From: an uncultured Prochlorococcus sp.
GTDB taxonomy: Bacteria > Cyanobacteriota > Cyanobacteriia > PCC-6307 > Cyanobiaceae
NCBI GenBank assembly: GCA_902591865.1
Contig: CACJCK010000016.1
Span: 1-32,612 of the forward strand
Length of the DNA: 32,612 nucleotides
Direction of reading: 5' to 3'
Part shown: positions 16,801-24,746 of the stretch, in pieces
Numbering within the stretch: position 1 is the first letter of the stretch
How the letters are laid out: every line of letters begins with the position of its first letter
Program-made: the position numbers and the translations under genes
The notes under the pieces: generated by a model
Database searches by the model: none
The model's input: the letters and a program-made list of their open reading frames with translations, nothing else
What the model was told of the DNA's origin: nothing

Positions 16801-17733
16801 ATGAAAGAAAAATTTCCCTCAATATACAAAGAACCTATAGAAACATTGCAAATCAATATAGGTTATAAATGCAATCAGGCTTGTAAGCATTGTCATGTCA
16901 ATTCAAGTCCTCTAAGGACTGAAAAGATGTCTAATGAAATAATATCTCTTATTCCAAAAATAATTGATAAGTACAAAATCAAGACTTTAGATATAACAGG
17001 TGGCGCGCCGGAACTTCACCCAGAATTTAGAAACCTAGTGGCTAGTTTGAGCACAAAACAAGTTGAAATTATTGATAGATGCAATTTAACAATTTTCTTT
17101 GAAGAAGGTTATGAAGATCTGCCTCAATTTCTTGCAAAGAATAAAGTAATAGTTACTGCTTCGCTACCATGTTACGAAAAAGATAATGTTGAGTTTCAAC
17201 GGGGTATTGGGGTTTTTGAAAAAAGTATTAATGCTATAAAAATTCTGAATGATCTAGGCTATGGGAAGAAAGAAAATGGATTGCAATTAAATCTTGTTTA
17301 CAATCCTGTAAGCCCAATTCTTCCACCTTCCCAGAAAATATTGGAACAAGATTATAAAAAAATACTATTCGAAAAATATAATATTGTTTTTAATAGCCTG
17401 TTAACAATAACTAATATGCCAATAAATAGATATAAAGAATCTCTAAGAAGAGATGGGAAACTAAATACCTATTACAGTTTACTAAAGGAAAATTTTAATG
17501 AAAATAATTTAGAAAATCTTATGTGCAAAAAAACTATTAGTGTAAATTGGCTTGGAGAAATTTATGATTGTGACTTTAATCAACAAATAAATTTCCGAGA
17601 GAATAAAGGACCAAAGACGCTTTTTGATCTATTTGATAAATCATTTACTTTTGACTATGGAGTAGCAGTAAATGAACATTGTTTTGCTTGCACTGCAGGT
17701 GCAGGATCAAGTTGCGGAGGGACTTTAACCTAG
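16801..17733 (+). CDS. arsS: ArsS-type radical SAM protein
   Basis: A 310-residue radical SAM enzyme. IGYKCNQACKHCHVNSSP holds the 4Fe-4S ligands Cys24, Cys28 and Cys31 (CX3CX2C), with DITGGAPELHPEF as the SAM-binding GGE-like motif. The C-terminal domain has SVNWLGEIYDCDFNQQ and the Cys-rich ending HCFACTAGAGSSCGG, which is the hallmark of the ArsS / rSAM (seleno)protein group; here all positions are Cys, not selenocysteine. ArsS is proposed to add the 5'-deoxyadenosyl group to dimethylarsenite in arsenosugar synthesis. The usual partner arsM is not in the window. It is convergent with fur (6-base gap). Confidence 0.87.
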   Translation: MKEKFPSIYKEPIETLQINIGYKCNQACKHCHVNSSPLRTEKMSNEIISLIPKIIDKYKIKTLDITGGAPELHPEFRNLVASLSTKQVEIIDRCNLTIFFEEGYEDLPQFLAKNKVIVTASLPCYEKDNVEFQRGIGVFEKSINAIKILNDLGYGKKENGLQLNLVYNPVSPILPPSQKILEQDYKKILFEKYNIVFNSLLTITNMPINRYKESLRRDGKLNTYYSLLKENFNENNLENLMCKKTISVNWLGEIYDCDFNQQINFRENKGPKTLFDLFDKSFTFDYGVAVNEHCFACTAGAGSSCGGTLT

Positions 17734-17739
17734 AATCTG

Positions 17740-18192
17740 CTAAATGCAATTAGGACATATAGCTCTTACATTTAAAGAAGATTCGATTAGTTTAAACCCA
17801 TTAACTTTTGCTGCAACTTTGCCTGCTTCTAAAACCTCTTCATTTTCGAATTCTTCTGTTCTACCACATCTAATACAAATCAAATGATGATGATCAGGAG
17901 TTTCGTTACTAAGCAATTCATATCTGTGTCCGCCCTCACTGAGTTCTAATTCATGAAGCAAACCCATTTGTACTAAAAGTCTTAAAGTTCTATAAATTGT
18001 TGCAAGTGAAACTTTGGAACTTGATTTAACTAACTTTTCGTGAACCTCTTCAGCACTAAGATGCTTTCCAGAACCAATATTTTCAAATAAATTAAGAACC
18101 TTAAGCCTTTGAGAAGTTAACCTCTTCCCATCTTTGTGTAAACCATCTCCAAGAGGAGATGTAATGACATTGTATTGAGAGGATAATGGCAA
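17740..18192 (-). CDS. fur: Fur-family ferric uptake regulator
   Basis: A 150-residue metal-dependent repressor. The winged-helix DNA-binding half is RLTSQRLKVLNLFENIGSGK, HLSAEEVHEKL and VSLATIYRTLRLLVQMGLL. The metal/dimer half has HRYEL, DHHHLICIRCG and ICPNC, with two CxxC pairs for the structural zinc. The spacing and the NIGSGKHLSAEE turn resemble cyanobacterial Fur more than Zur or PerR. The start is TTG at 18192, since a TAA lies two codons upstream and no ATG precedes the domain. It diverges from the isochorismatase gene; a Fur-box-like sequence sits just before its start. Confidence 0.9.
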   Translation of the reverse strand: MPLSSQYNVITSPLGDGLHKDGKRLTSQRLKVLNLFENIGSGKHLSAEEVHEKLVKSSSKVSLATIYRTLRLLVQMGLLHELELSEGGHRYELLSNETPDHHHLICIRCGRTEEFENEEVLEAGKVAAKVNGFKLIESSLNVRAICPNCI

Positions 18193-18200
18193 AAATTAAC

Positions 18201-18215
18201 TCATTGCTATTCTCA
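18201..18215 (-). promoter_or_regulatory. Possible Fur box upstream of fur
   Basis: On the minus strand TGAGAATAGCAATGA approximates the 7-1-7 Fur site (TGATAAT-N-ATTATCA); the first half matches 6 of 7 and the second is poor. It lies 9 bases before the fur start codon. Autoregulation is common in the family, but this match is weak. Confidence 0.25.
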
Positions 18216-18309
18216 ATAATAACTCTAGATGAGAGTAAAACAACTTATTGATTTAAAATGTTTACTAAAGTTCTTCAAAATATTATGTTAAATGTATCTT
18301 TATATGTAA

Positions 18310-18888
18310 ATGATGAATGATCAAGAAATCACTTCTGATAAATTATCATCAAAAGTAAACGCCTTGGTAATTATTGATATTCAGGAAAAAATATTAAGGC
18401 CAATTTTTAATAAGGATTCAATAATTAAAAATGTTAAAAAGCTAATAAATGCTTACCAAATTTTAGAAGAAAACATATTTATTTCTGAGCAGAACCCACT
18501 CAAATTGGGGATAACTATACCTGAATTATCACTCAAAGAAGAATTTAGAAAATTTGAAAAAATGGAATTTAGCTTAGCTAAATTAGAAGATTTTTTAAAA
18601 GAACTTAATGATAAGAAAATTTCTAATTTAATAGTTTGTGGGATCGAAACGCATATTTGTATTCAACAAACAGTCTTAGATTGTTTACAAAAAGGATTTG
18701 AAGTTATTCTCATATCAGATGGCATGGGAAGTCGAAATAGAACAGATCATGAAATAGCATTACAAAGAATGACTCAGAGCGGGGCGATCTTAACAACAAC
18801 CGAATCAATAATTTTTGAATTATGCAAAACTTCGGATAGAAAAGAATTTAAAGAAATTAGAAATATAATAATGAGTAAAGAAAATTAA
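18310..18888 (+). CDS. Isochorismatase/nicotinamidase-like cysteine hydrolase
   Basis: A 192-residue cytosolic hydrolase of the isochorismatase superfamily. The catalytic triad is readable: Asp23 in LVIIDIQEK, Lys84 in FEKMEFSLA, and Cys117 in CGIETHICIQQTVLD. SDGMGSRNRTDHEIALQRM is the usual following segment. It resembles the YcaC-like group of unassigned specificity more than PncA, lacking PncA's Zn-binding His set. The start is ATG at 18310 or 18313. It diverges from fur over 117 bases. Confidence 0.88.
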   Translation: MMNDQEITSDKLSSKVNALVIIDIQEKILRPIFNKDSIIKNVKKLINAYQILEENIFISEQNPLKLGITIPELSLKEEFRKFEKMEFSLAKLEDFLKELNDKKISNLIVCGIETHICIQQTVLDCLQKGFEVILISDGMGSRNRTDHEIALQRMTQSGAILTTTESIIFELCKTSDRKEFKEIRNIIMSKEN

Positions 18889-18956
18889 AGACTGGTTTGA
18901 TGTTTAGAGATAATTTAAAATTTTATTAGAGATAAATTTCAAGGGTTTATTTGAAT

Positions 18957-19988
18957 ATGAAATTGATTACTGAAAACTTCCTTCTGGCAATATCTATTTT
19001 TTTTATTGGAACTTTATTGTCGATAATAATTTCTAAACTTTCAAAAATATTTTTTAAAAAGATTTCCAAAAGAACAAAAACAAATTTCGATGATTTTATT
19101 TTTGAGGTTATCTCTGGAATTATAAAACCTATAGGTTTCCTACTCTCCTTATATTTTTCAATTGACTATTTTTTCGCTGATGAAATAACTTTCATCTCTG
19201 TCTTATTGAATATTTTGAAATTATTTATATTAATAATCATCATAAAAGCACTCAACAAAATTTTAATAAGATCCTTAACAGAATCGACCTCCAAAATCAA
19301 CGATTCCTCAATTAGTTCAATGGTATCTTCACTAACTCCATTGATAAAAGCATTAACATGGACTATTGGTTCAATATTTTTCTTACAAAATATTGGTGTT
19401 CAAATGACTGCTATTTGGGCTTTACTAAGTGCAGGGGGAATTGGGGCAGGATTAGCTTTGAAAGATCCAGTTCAAGAGTTTTTTGAATATATAACAATTT
19501 TGCTTGATAAACCTTTTCAAAAAGGTGAGTTTATAAAATCTGATGGAGTCCTCGGAATGGTTGAGAGAGTGGGAGTAAGATCCTCAAGGATAAGAAGTAT
19601 TAATGGAGAAGTTATCGTTATGAGCAACAGCGCCCTAACAAATGGAATAATTTCAAATTACGCACAAATGGAAAAAAGGAGGTTAGTGCATAAATTGGGA
19701 GTTGTTTATGAAACCTCTCCAAAACTAATGAAATTGATTCCAATAATAATTAAAAAAATAGTTGAAGAGACAAAAGATGCGTCTTTTGATAGATGTCATT
19801 TCACAGATTTCGGCGACTTCAGTCTTAATTTCGAACTTGTTTATTACATCCCAACTAATAATTATCTCGCTGCAATGGAAGCTCAACAATCTATAAATTT
19901 AAAAATTATTGAGGAATTTGCGGTTAATAATATAGAATTTGCTTTCCCAACACAAACCTTAAATATTGAAAGTAACAAAGCCAAATGA
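18957..19988 (+). CDS. mscS: MscS-family mechanosensitive channel
   Basis: A protein of about 343 residues. Three to four N-terminal hydrophobic helices lead to the pore helix region FFLQNIGVQMTAIWALLSAG, then GGIGAGLALKDPVQEFFEYI, the Gly/Ala-packed TM3 of MscS. The beta domain follows (DKPFQKGEFIKSDGVLGMVE, VGVRSSRIRSINGEVIVMSN) and then the alpha/beta C-terminal domain. The role is to release solutes on hypo-osmotic shock at the plasma membrane. A TTG at 18951 with AAGGG 5 bases ahead is an alternative start two codons upstream. Its tail overlaps the convergent SDR gene by 30 bases. Confidence 0.93.
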   Translation: MKLITENFLLAISIFFIGTLLSIIISKLSKIFFKKISKRTKTNFDDFIFEVISGIIKPIGFLLSLYFSIDYFFADEITFISVLLNILKLFILIIIIKALNKILIRSLTESTSKINDSSISSMVSSLTPLIKALTWTIGSIFFLQNIGVQMTAIWALLSAGGIGAGLALKDPVQEFFEYITILLDKPFQKGEFIKSDGVLGMVERVGVRSSRIRSINGEVIVMSNSALTNGIISNYAQMEKRRLVHKLGVVYETSPKLMKLIPIIIKKIVEETKDASFDRCHFTDFGDFSLNFELVYYIPTNNYLAAMEAQQSINLKIIEEFAVNNIEFAFPTQTLNIESNKAK

Positions 19989-20960
19989 TCTACAAATCTC
20001 TTCACTTAAAATCCAGAGTTTTGAAGCTAACTCAGAATTATTTGCCTCATCACTTACCTTACCTTCAACTAATTTATGTTTTTTAAAGGATATAAATTTA
20101 TTACTTAAATATATGAAACCAACATTATTTAAATTTGAATCAAGAACAATCTGAGAAAGAATCTTTCCAGCATTTTCTATACTTTCAGAAATTCCTAAAA
20201 TATTTTTCGCAACTTTAGAAAAAATCAAATATCCAAAGATATTAAAACGTTTACTATATCTAAAAAAACCTGAATCATCATTTGGTATTACTAAACCGGG
20301 TGCCCAAGTAATTACAGAAATTTTACTAGAGGATATTTTTAATTTTTTTGAAAGTTCTTTACCAAACAAAATATTACATAACTTACTATTTTTATAAGAT
20401 TCATCAGCATTAAAATTTAAAAATTGACCCATAACTTTTTTTCTAAAATCAATTAGATTTTTAAGCCCAGCTTTCTTTCCTATTTTTCCACCTGAGCTAT
20501 TGGGATCGTGTACATCTGATGATGTAATAATGATTCTGGATTCTTCTTTATCTCTAACTAAATCTTTTATGATGCTCACTAAATAAAAATGTGCAAGATG
20601 ATTAACTGCAAAAGTTAGTTCTATGCCTTGTTTTGATACTTTAGGGTAAAAAGAACCCGTATATTGCAATCCTGCATTTAAAACAACAACATCTAAGAAA
20701 ATCTTTTTACTAATCAAGTAATCCTTAATTTTTTTAATATTCTCTAGATTCGAAAGATCAGAATTTTCAATAATATTTAAATATTTATTGAGGTAATTTT
20801 TATCAAAATATTTCTCAATTACTTTAAGAAATTCATTCTTTCTTAATTCAGATTTTATTACAACGTATAAATTATTTTTCATCTTTAGTAAATTAATGAT
20901 GGCAAATAGACCTATGCCTGAATTACCTCCAGTAATTAAAATATTTTTATTTTTAATCAT
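19959..20960 (-). CDS. POR-like short-chain dehydrogenase
   Basis: A 333-residue SDR related to light-dependent protochlorophyllide oxidoreductase. NADPH motif TGGNSGIG is at 10-17, NAG at 95-97, and the catalytic Tyr189/Lys193 lie in SYKNSKLCN, very close to POR (AYKDSKVCN); Cys195 matches POR Cys199. AVNHLAHFYLV and the C-terminal LASKLWILSEEI also match POR style. The second POR cysteine, in PGCVA, is replaced by Leu223 (APGLVIP), so true protochlorophyllide reduction is doubtful. A reductase acting on another pigment or lipid intermediate is possible. It is divergent from lycopene cyclase across 224 bases. Confidence 0.85.
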   Translation of the reverse strand: MIKNKNILITGGNSGIGLFAIINLLKMKNNLYVVIKSELRKNEFLKVIEKYFDKNYLNKYLNIIENSDLSNLENIKKIKDYLISKKIFLDVVVLNAGLQYTGSFYPKVSKQGIELTFAVNHLAHFYLVSIIKDLVRDKEESRIIITSSDVHDPNSSGGKIGKKAGLKNLIDFRKKVMGQFLNFNADESYKNSKLCNILFGKELSKKLKISSSKISVITWAPGLVIPNDDSGFFRYSKRFNIFGYLIFSKVAKNILGISESIENAGKILSQIVLDSNLNNVGFIYLSNKFISFKKHKLVEGKVSDEANNSELASKLWILSEEICRSFGFVTFNI

Positions 20961-21116
20961 TTAGATTGCTATATATTTTTTTATAATAAAAAATTTTTAA
21001 GTATTTTTTTATTTTGTCATCTTATAAATTATTGTTAAAACACTGAAAACTTAGTCACTAGTAAATGAGTAATTTGATTATTATTAATCTACTCTTATTA
21101 CAAGAATTGGATGAAA

Positions 21117-21124
21117 TATATAAT
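21117..21124 (+). promoter_or_regulatory. Candidate -10 of the lycopene cyclase gene
   Basis: TATATAAT (TATAAT at 21119-21124) would give a start near 21131 and a leader of about 54 nt. I see no good -35 at the right spacing, so confidence is low in this AT-rich DNA. Confidence 0.25.
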
Positions 21125-21184
21125 TCTAAACGTAGAAGTAATAATTTGTTCCATAAATTTCTTTAATCATAAGATTTACATTTA

Positions 21185-22468
21185 ATGTCAAAAGAAAATA
21201 TGTCAGATGTTCTTGTTTTGGGTGCAGGGCCTGCAGGTATGGCAATTGCCTCAGCTTTAGGGAAGGAAAAATTAGATGTTGAAGTGCTTTCTCCAAATGG
21301 TCCAGATGAACCTTGGCCAAACACATATGGCATTTGGGGGAAAGAAGTTGATCAACTCGGGCTTCAGGATTTACTTGAATATAGATGGAAGAATACTGTA
21401 AGTTTTTTTGGGCATGGCGCTTTAGAAGAACAGGATGACGAGAATAAAGCCACGGAACATTCACTAGATTATGGACTATTTGATAAGAAGAAACTCCACA
21501 ATTATTGGTTTAATGAATGCAATAAGTCTCTTATTAAATGGCATCAAGGATTTGCAAACAAAATACATTTTGAAAAATACAAAAGTACAGTAACTACAAA
21601 AGATGGCAAAACTTATTCTGCAAGATTAGTTGTAGATGCAACAGGATATGATCCTGTATTTCTTAAATTGAAATCCTGTGGTCCCTTAGCAGTCCAAACT
21701 TGCTATGGGATCGTAGGTAGTTTTAGTAAACCTCCACTTAAGAAAGGGCAGTTTGTATTAATGGACTATAGAAATGACCATCTTAACGATGAGCAAAAAA
21801 AAGAACCGCCGACTTTTCTTTATGCCATGGATATGGGGGATGGGAAATATTTTCTTGAAGAGACATCTCTTGGTTTAGTAAATCCTCTAACAATGGAAAA
21901 TTTAAAAAAGAGACTAGAGAAGAGACTTTCTTATCGAAATATATCAATCACAAGCATGCAACATGAAGAGCTTGGCTTATTTCTCCCTATGAATATGGCA
22001 ATCCCAGATTTCAAACAACAAATACTTGGATATGGTGGTGCTGCTTCAATGGTACATCCTGCATCTGGATATTTAATTGGTAATGTTTTAAGAAGAGCTC
22101 CACTTGTCGCTAAGACAGTCTCAGAAGCAATTAAAAACAAAAATCTAAGTACCTATCATATTGCTAGAAAAGGTTGGGAAACTTTATGGTCAAAAGAATT
22201 AATTAGGAAGAAATCACTTTATCAATTTGGATTAGAAAAACTCATGAGGTTTGATGAAAAACTATTGAGAGAGTTTTTTGGCAGTTTTTTCCAACTACCT
22301 AAAAATCAGTGGTATGGTTTCCTAACTGATACTCTTTCCTTGAAAGAGATTGTATATGCGATGTGCGTAATGTTTATAAAGGCTCCATGGAGTGTAAAGA
22401 AAGGTCTTATGATTATGCATGGTAGAGAATTTAAAATGTTACTTAGGATAATATTTCCAAATATATAG
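21185..22468 (+). CDS. crtL: Lycopene cyclase, CrtL type (probably the epsilon/CrtL2 form)
   Basis: A 427-residue FAD-dependent, membrane-associated cyclase that closes the end rings of lycopene. It has the dinucleotide motif DVLVLGAGPAGMAIASAL (8-25), the cyclase signature EPWPNTYGIWGKEVDQLGL (43-61), VVDATGYDP and EETSLGLVNP, and GYGGAASMVHPASGYLIG near 280, all of the plant-type CrtL family. Prochlorococcus has two such genes, CrtL-b and CrtL-e, whose products yield the beta and epsilon rings of its alpha-carotene. From memory the copy in this pcb neighbourhood is the epsilon one; sequence alone does not prove it. ATG at 21185. An SDR gene follows after 7 bases. Confidence 0.93.
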   Translation: MSKENMSDVLVLGAGPAGMAIASALGKEKLDVEVLSPNGPDEPWPNTYGIWGKEVDQLGLQDLLEYRWKNTVSFFGHGALEEQDDENKATEHSLDYGLFDKKKLHNYWFNECNKSLIKWHQGFANKIHFEKYKSTVTTKDGKTYSARLVVDATGYDPVFLKLKSCGPLAVQTCYGIVGSFSKPPLKKGQFVLMDYRNDHLNDEQKKEPPTFLYAMDMGDGKYFLEETSLGLVNPLTMENLKKRLEKRLSYRNISITSMQHEELGLFLPMNMAIPDFKQQILGYGGAASMVHPASGYLIGNVLRRAPLVAKTVSEAIKNKNLSTYHIARKGWETLWSKELIRKKSLYQFGLEKLMRFDEKLLREFFGSFFQLPKNQWYGFLTDTLSLKEIVYAMCVMFIKAPWSVKKGLMIMHGREFKMLLRIIFPNI

Positions 22469-22475
22469 TTTAAAA

Positions 22476-23183
22476 ATGAGAACCATACTTATAAGTGGAG
22501 CCAGTAGAGGTATTGGATTAAATATTGCACATAAAGAATTAAAAGAAGGCAATAGAATTAGTGTTGGCATAAGAAATTTAGAATCATTAAAAGGAAGCGC
22601 TATTGATCCAAATAAATGGCCAGAAGGGAGAATTATAATCAACCACTATGATGCACTAAAAAAAATTACAGCAGAAAATTGGATAAAAAATACCGTAGAT
22701 GAATTTGGAGGATTTGATTCATTAATAAATTGTTCTGGAGTATTATCGAAAGTTCCTTTCTTATACAAAGATGGTGATGAAGAAGATATCTTAAATACAT
22801 TAAATATCAATTTTTTGGCAATTTGGAATTTATGTAGGCTTTCTTGGGATCATTTATGTACCTCAGAAAGAGGAAGAATTATTGTTTTAGTTTCAATGAG
22901 TGGGAAAAGATCTAAAGGCGATTTAGCCGCTTATTCTTCTTCAAAGTTTGCTTTGATGGGATTATGCCAAACGATGAAAAATAAAGGTTGGGATAAAAAT
23001 ATAAGGATTTCAGCAATATGTCCAAGCTGGGTGAATACAAAAATGGCCCAAAATATCTCTTCCTTAGACAAATCAAGCATGACACAACCTGAAGATATTG
23101 CTGCAATATGCTCAACTATTCTAAAGTTACCTACCCAATCAGTTCCATTTGAAATTGCCTTAAATTGTAATTATGAATTTTAA
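22476..23183 (+). CDS. Short-chain dehydrogenase/reductase
   Basis: A 235-residue classical SDR. SGASRGIG (7-14) is the NAD(P) loop, INCSGVL replaces the usual NNAG, and YSSSK (about 151-155) is the catalytic Tyr-Lys pair after LVSMSGKRSKGD, which holds the Ser. The substrate is unknown. It lies 7 bases after lycopene cyclase, so it is probably co-transcribed and may act on a carotenoid or other isoprenoid, but that is inference. Its end overlaps the convergent GIY-YIG gene by 4 bases. Confidence 0.9.
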   Translation: MRTILISGASRGIGLNIAHKELKEGNRISVGIRNLESLKGSAIDPNKWPEGRIIINHYDALKKITAENWIKNTVDEFGGFDSLINCSGVLSKVPFLYKDGDEEDILNTLNINFLAIWNLCRLSWDHLCTSERGRIIVLVSMSGKRSKGDLAAYSSSKFALMGLCQTMKNKGWDKNIRISAICPSWVNTKMAQNISSLDKSSMTQPEDIAAICSTILKLPTQSVPFEIALNCNYEF

Positions 23184-23722
23184 CCTAAATTGAAAATTAA
23201 GTAAGCCATTGAAAGCATTGCAATTGCAATAAATAAACCTTTTATTCGATTGGTTAATAACGAAAAAAGAGATAAATCTTCAGAAAAGTATCCGCCAAAA
23301 CTACCTGTAATAAATAATATAACCATTGGTAGAGATGCCATTCCGAATGAATAAGATATAGATTTCATCAATCCAAAATTTAAATAATTAAAAATAAAGG
23401 AACTTAATGAAAACAATAAAAAAGATGCAAATAGAGTAATGGAAACTTCAGCATCTAAAGTGTGAGGTAAGCTTCCCTTTAATTCAAATTGCTTTTTACA
23501 TTCTCTAATTTGTCTTTTAGAAAGCTTTAAATAACCAGTTTCAGGAATTCTTTGCGACTTATATTTTCTTAGTAATCTTGCTTCAAGAGTTTCTGGCTCC
23601 TTTGTCATAATTGATATTAATAATTCATCTGGCTTTAATTTCTTAATTTTCTTTTCAAGATTATCTGTTTTCCCAATCCTATAAAGGTCTCCTACTCTAA
23701 TAAGGTAAACATATCCCGACAT
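23180..23722 (-). CDS. GIY-YIG-like domain fused to membrane helices
   Basis: A 180-residue protein. The N-terminus GYVYLIRVGDLYRIGKTDNL (3-22) is a clear GIY-YIG/T5orf172 (MUG113-like) start with the YVY...YRIGKT pair. It is followed by a helix, PETLEARLLRKYKSQRIPET, and KLSKRQI, matching the rest of that domain to about residue 75. From residue 94 there are three hydrophobic helices (VSITLFASFLLFSLSSFIF, SYSFGMASLPMVILFITG, GLFIAIAMLSMAYLIFNLG). A nuclease-type fold tied to a membrane is unusual. A role in DNA processing is not implied. ATG at 23722. Confidence 0.85.
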   Translation of the reverse strand: MSGYVYLIRVGDLYRIGKTDNLEKKIKKLKPDELLISIMTKEPETLEARLLRKYKSQRIPETGYLKLSKRQIRECKKQFELKGSLPHTLDAEVSITLFASFLLFSLSSFIFNYLNFGLMKSISYSFGMASLPMVILFITGSFGGYFSEDLSLFSLLTNRIKGLFIAIAMLSMAYLIFNLG

Positions 23723-23796
23723 TTGCGTTGTAAGATTAATACTGTTCCTTACTAAATAATACTAAAAGAATTAAAAAAATTAAAAGTTTTTACAAT

Positions 23797-24456
23797 ATGA
23801 AAAACGATATTTTGTATTCATTTCGAAGATGTCCATATGCAATTCGTGCAAGATGGGCCCTATTAATTTGTGAAATAAAAGTAGAGATAAGAGAAATTGA
23901 TTTAAAAGATAAACCTCTAGATTTTTTAAAAATTTCAAAGACGAAAACGGTTCCAATACTTATAAAAAAAAATAGTGAAGTTATTGAAGAAAGTCTTGAA
24001 ATCATCCTGTGGGCTCTCTCAGAGTCAAAAAAGGAAAACATCAAATTAATTTATTTTCCTGAGAACAAAAGGGAAGATATTTTTGAAATAATTAAAGAAA
24101 ACGATAACGAATTCAAATATCATTTAGATCGATTTAAATATGCCACAAGATATAAGGATAGTGATGAAGAATTTCATTTCACAAATGCGATTAAATTTAT
24201 AAAGAGATGGAACGAACTTCTTGCAGAAAATAAATACTTTTTTGGAGATAGACCCACAATCGCTGATTGGTCTATTTGGCCTTTCGTAAGACAATTTAGA
24301 ATCGCTTGCGAAAGTCAAAAAAGAACAAATTATTTTGAATCCTCAATAAAAAACTGGTTAGATTCATTTGAGAAAAATAGAGAATATAAATCTTTAATGT
24401 ATAAATACGAATTATGGAAACCATATTCTAGAAAGAATTATTTCCCATCTTATTAA
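23797..24456 (+). CDS. gst: Glutathione S-transferase family protein
   Basis: A 219-residue protein. The N-terminal thioredoxin-fold domain begins YSFRRCPYAIRARWAL with a glutaredoxin-like Cys12-Pro-Tyr-Ala and has the cis-Pro/Ser region KTVPILI...EESLEI (Glu-Ser contact to glutathione). The helical C-terminal domain contains FFGDRPTIADWSIWPFVRQF, the usual N-capping Asp motif. It could conjugate or reduce xenobiotic or peroxide substrates in the cytosol. ATG at 23797. The tail overlaps the convergent 85-residue gene by 4 bases. Confidence 0.9.
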   Translation: MKNDILYSFRRCPYAIRARWALLICEIKVEIREIDLKDKPLDFLKISKTKTVPILIKKNSEVIEESLEIILWALSESKKENIKLIYFPENKREDIFEIIKENDNEFKYHLDRFKYATRYKDSDEEFHFTNAIKFIKRWNELLAENKYFFGDRPTIADWSIWPFVRQFRIACESQKRTNYFESSIKNWLDSFEKNREYKSLMYKYELWKPYSRKNYFPSY

Positions 24457-24710
24457 CTTTCCAACAACTTCCTTTTCTCAATTATTCTTGCCAGCTCCAA
24501 AAAATATCCTGCAGTCCTAAATTTGCCTATATTTTTTTCTTTAAAATCATGATCGCTCCTTATTTCTGCAGTCTCCGCCATAAGTAAATCTAAATCATTT
24601 GACCCAAGACTATACAATTCACCAAGTTCAATTTCCCTTCCGAGTAAATGACTCCTAAACCATTTCCCTTTATTTTCTTGAGGTGGAATATCGTAGGGAG
24701 TAAATGACAT
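24453..24710 (-). CDS. Small conserved soluble protein, unknown
   Basis: An 85-residue acidic protein without membrane helix. KWFRSHLLGREIELGELYSL and MAETAEIRSDHDFKEKNIGK appear well formed. The family is unknown to me but the coding frame is convincing (4-base tail overlap with GST, ATG start). It lies 36 bases downstream of the gltS stop on the same strand, so it may be in the gltS transcript. Confidence 0.7.
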   Translation of the reverse strand: MSFTPYDIPPQENKGKWFRSHLLGREIELGELYSLGSNDLDLLMAETAEIRSDHDFKEKNIGKFRTAGYFLELARIIEKRKLLES

Positions 24711-24746
24711 TTAAATAAAATTAAAGCTCTTACCATTCTAGGGTGC

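Noticed and set aside
21126..21464. 112-codon minus-strand ORF over the start of lycopene cyclase
   Set aside because: Shadow of the conserved FAD-binding N-terminus of the cyclase.
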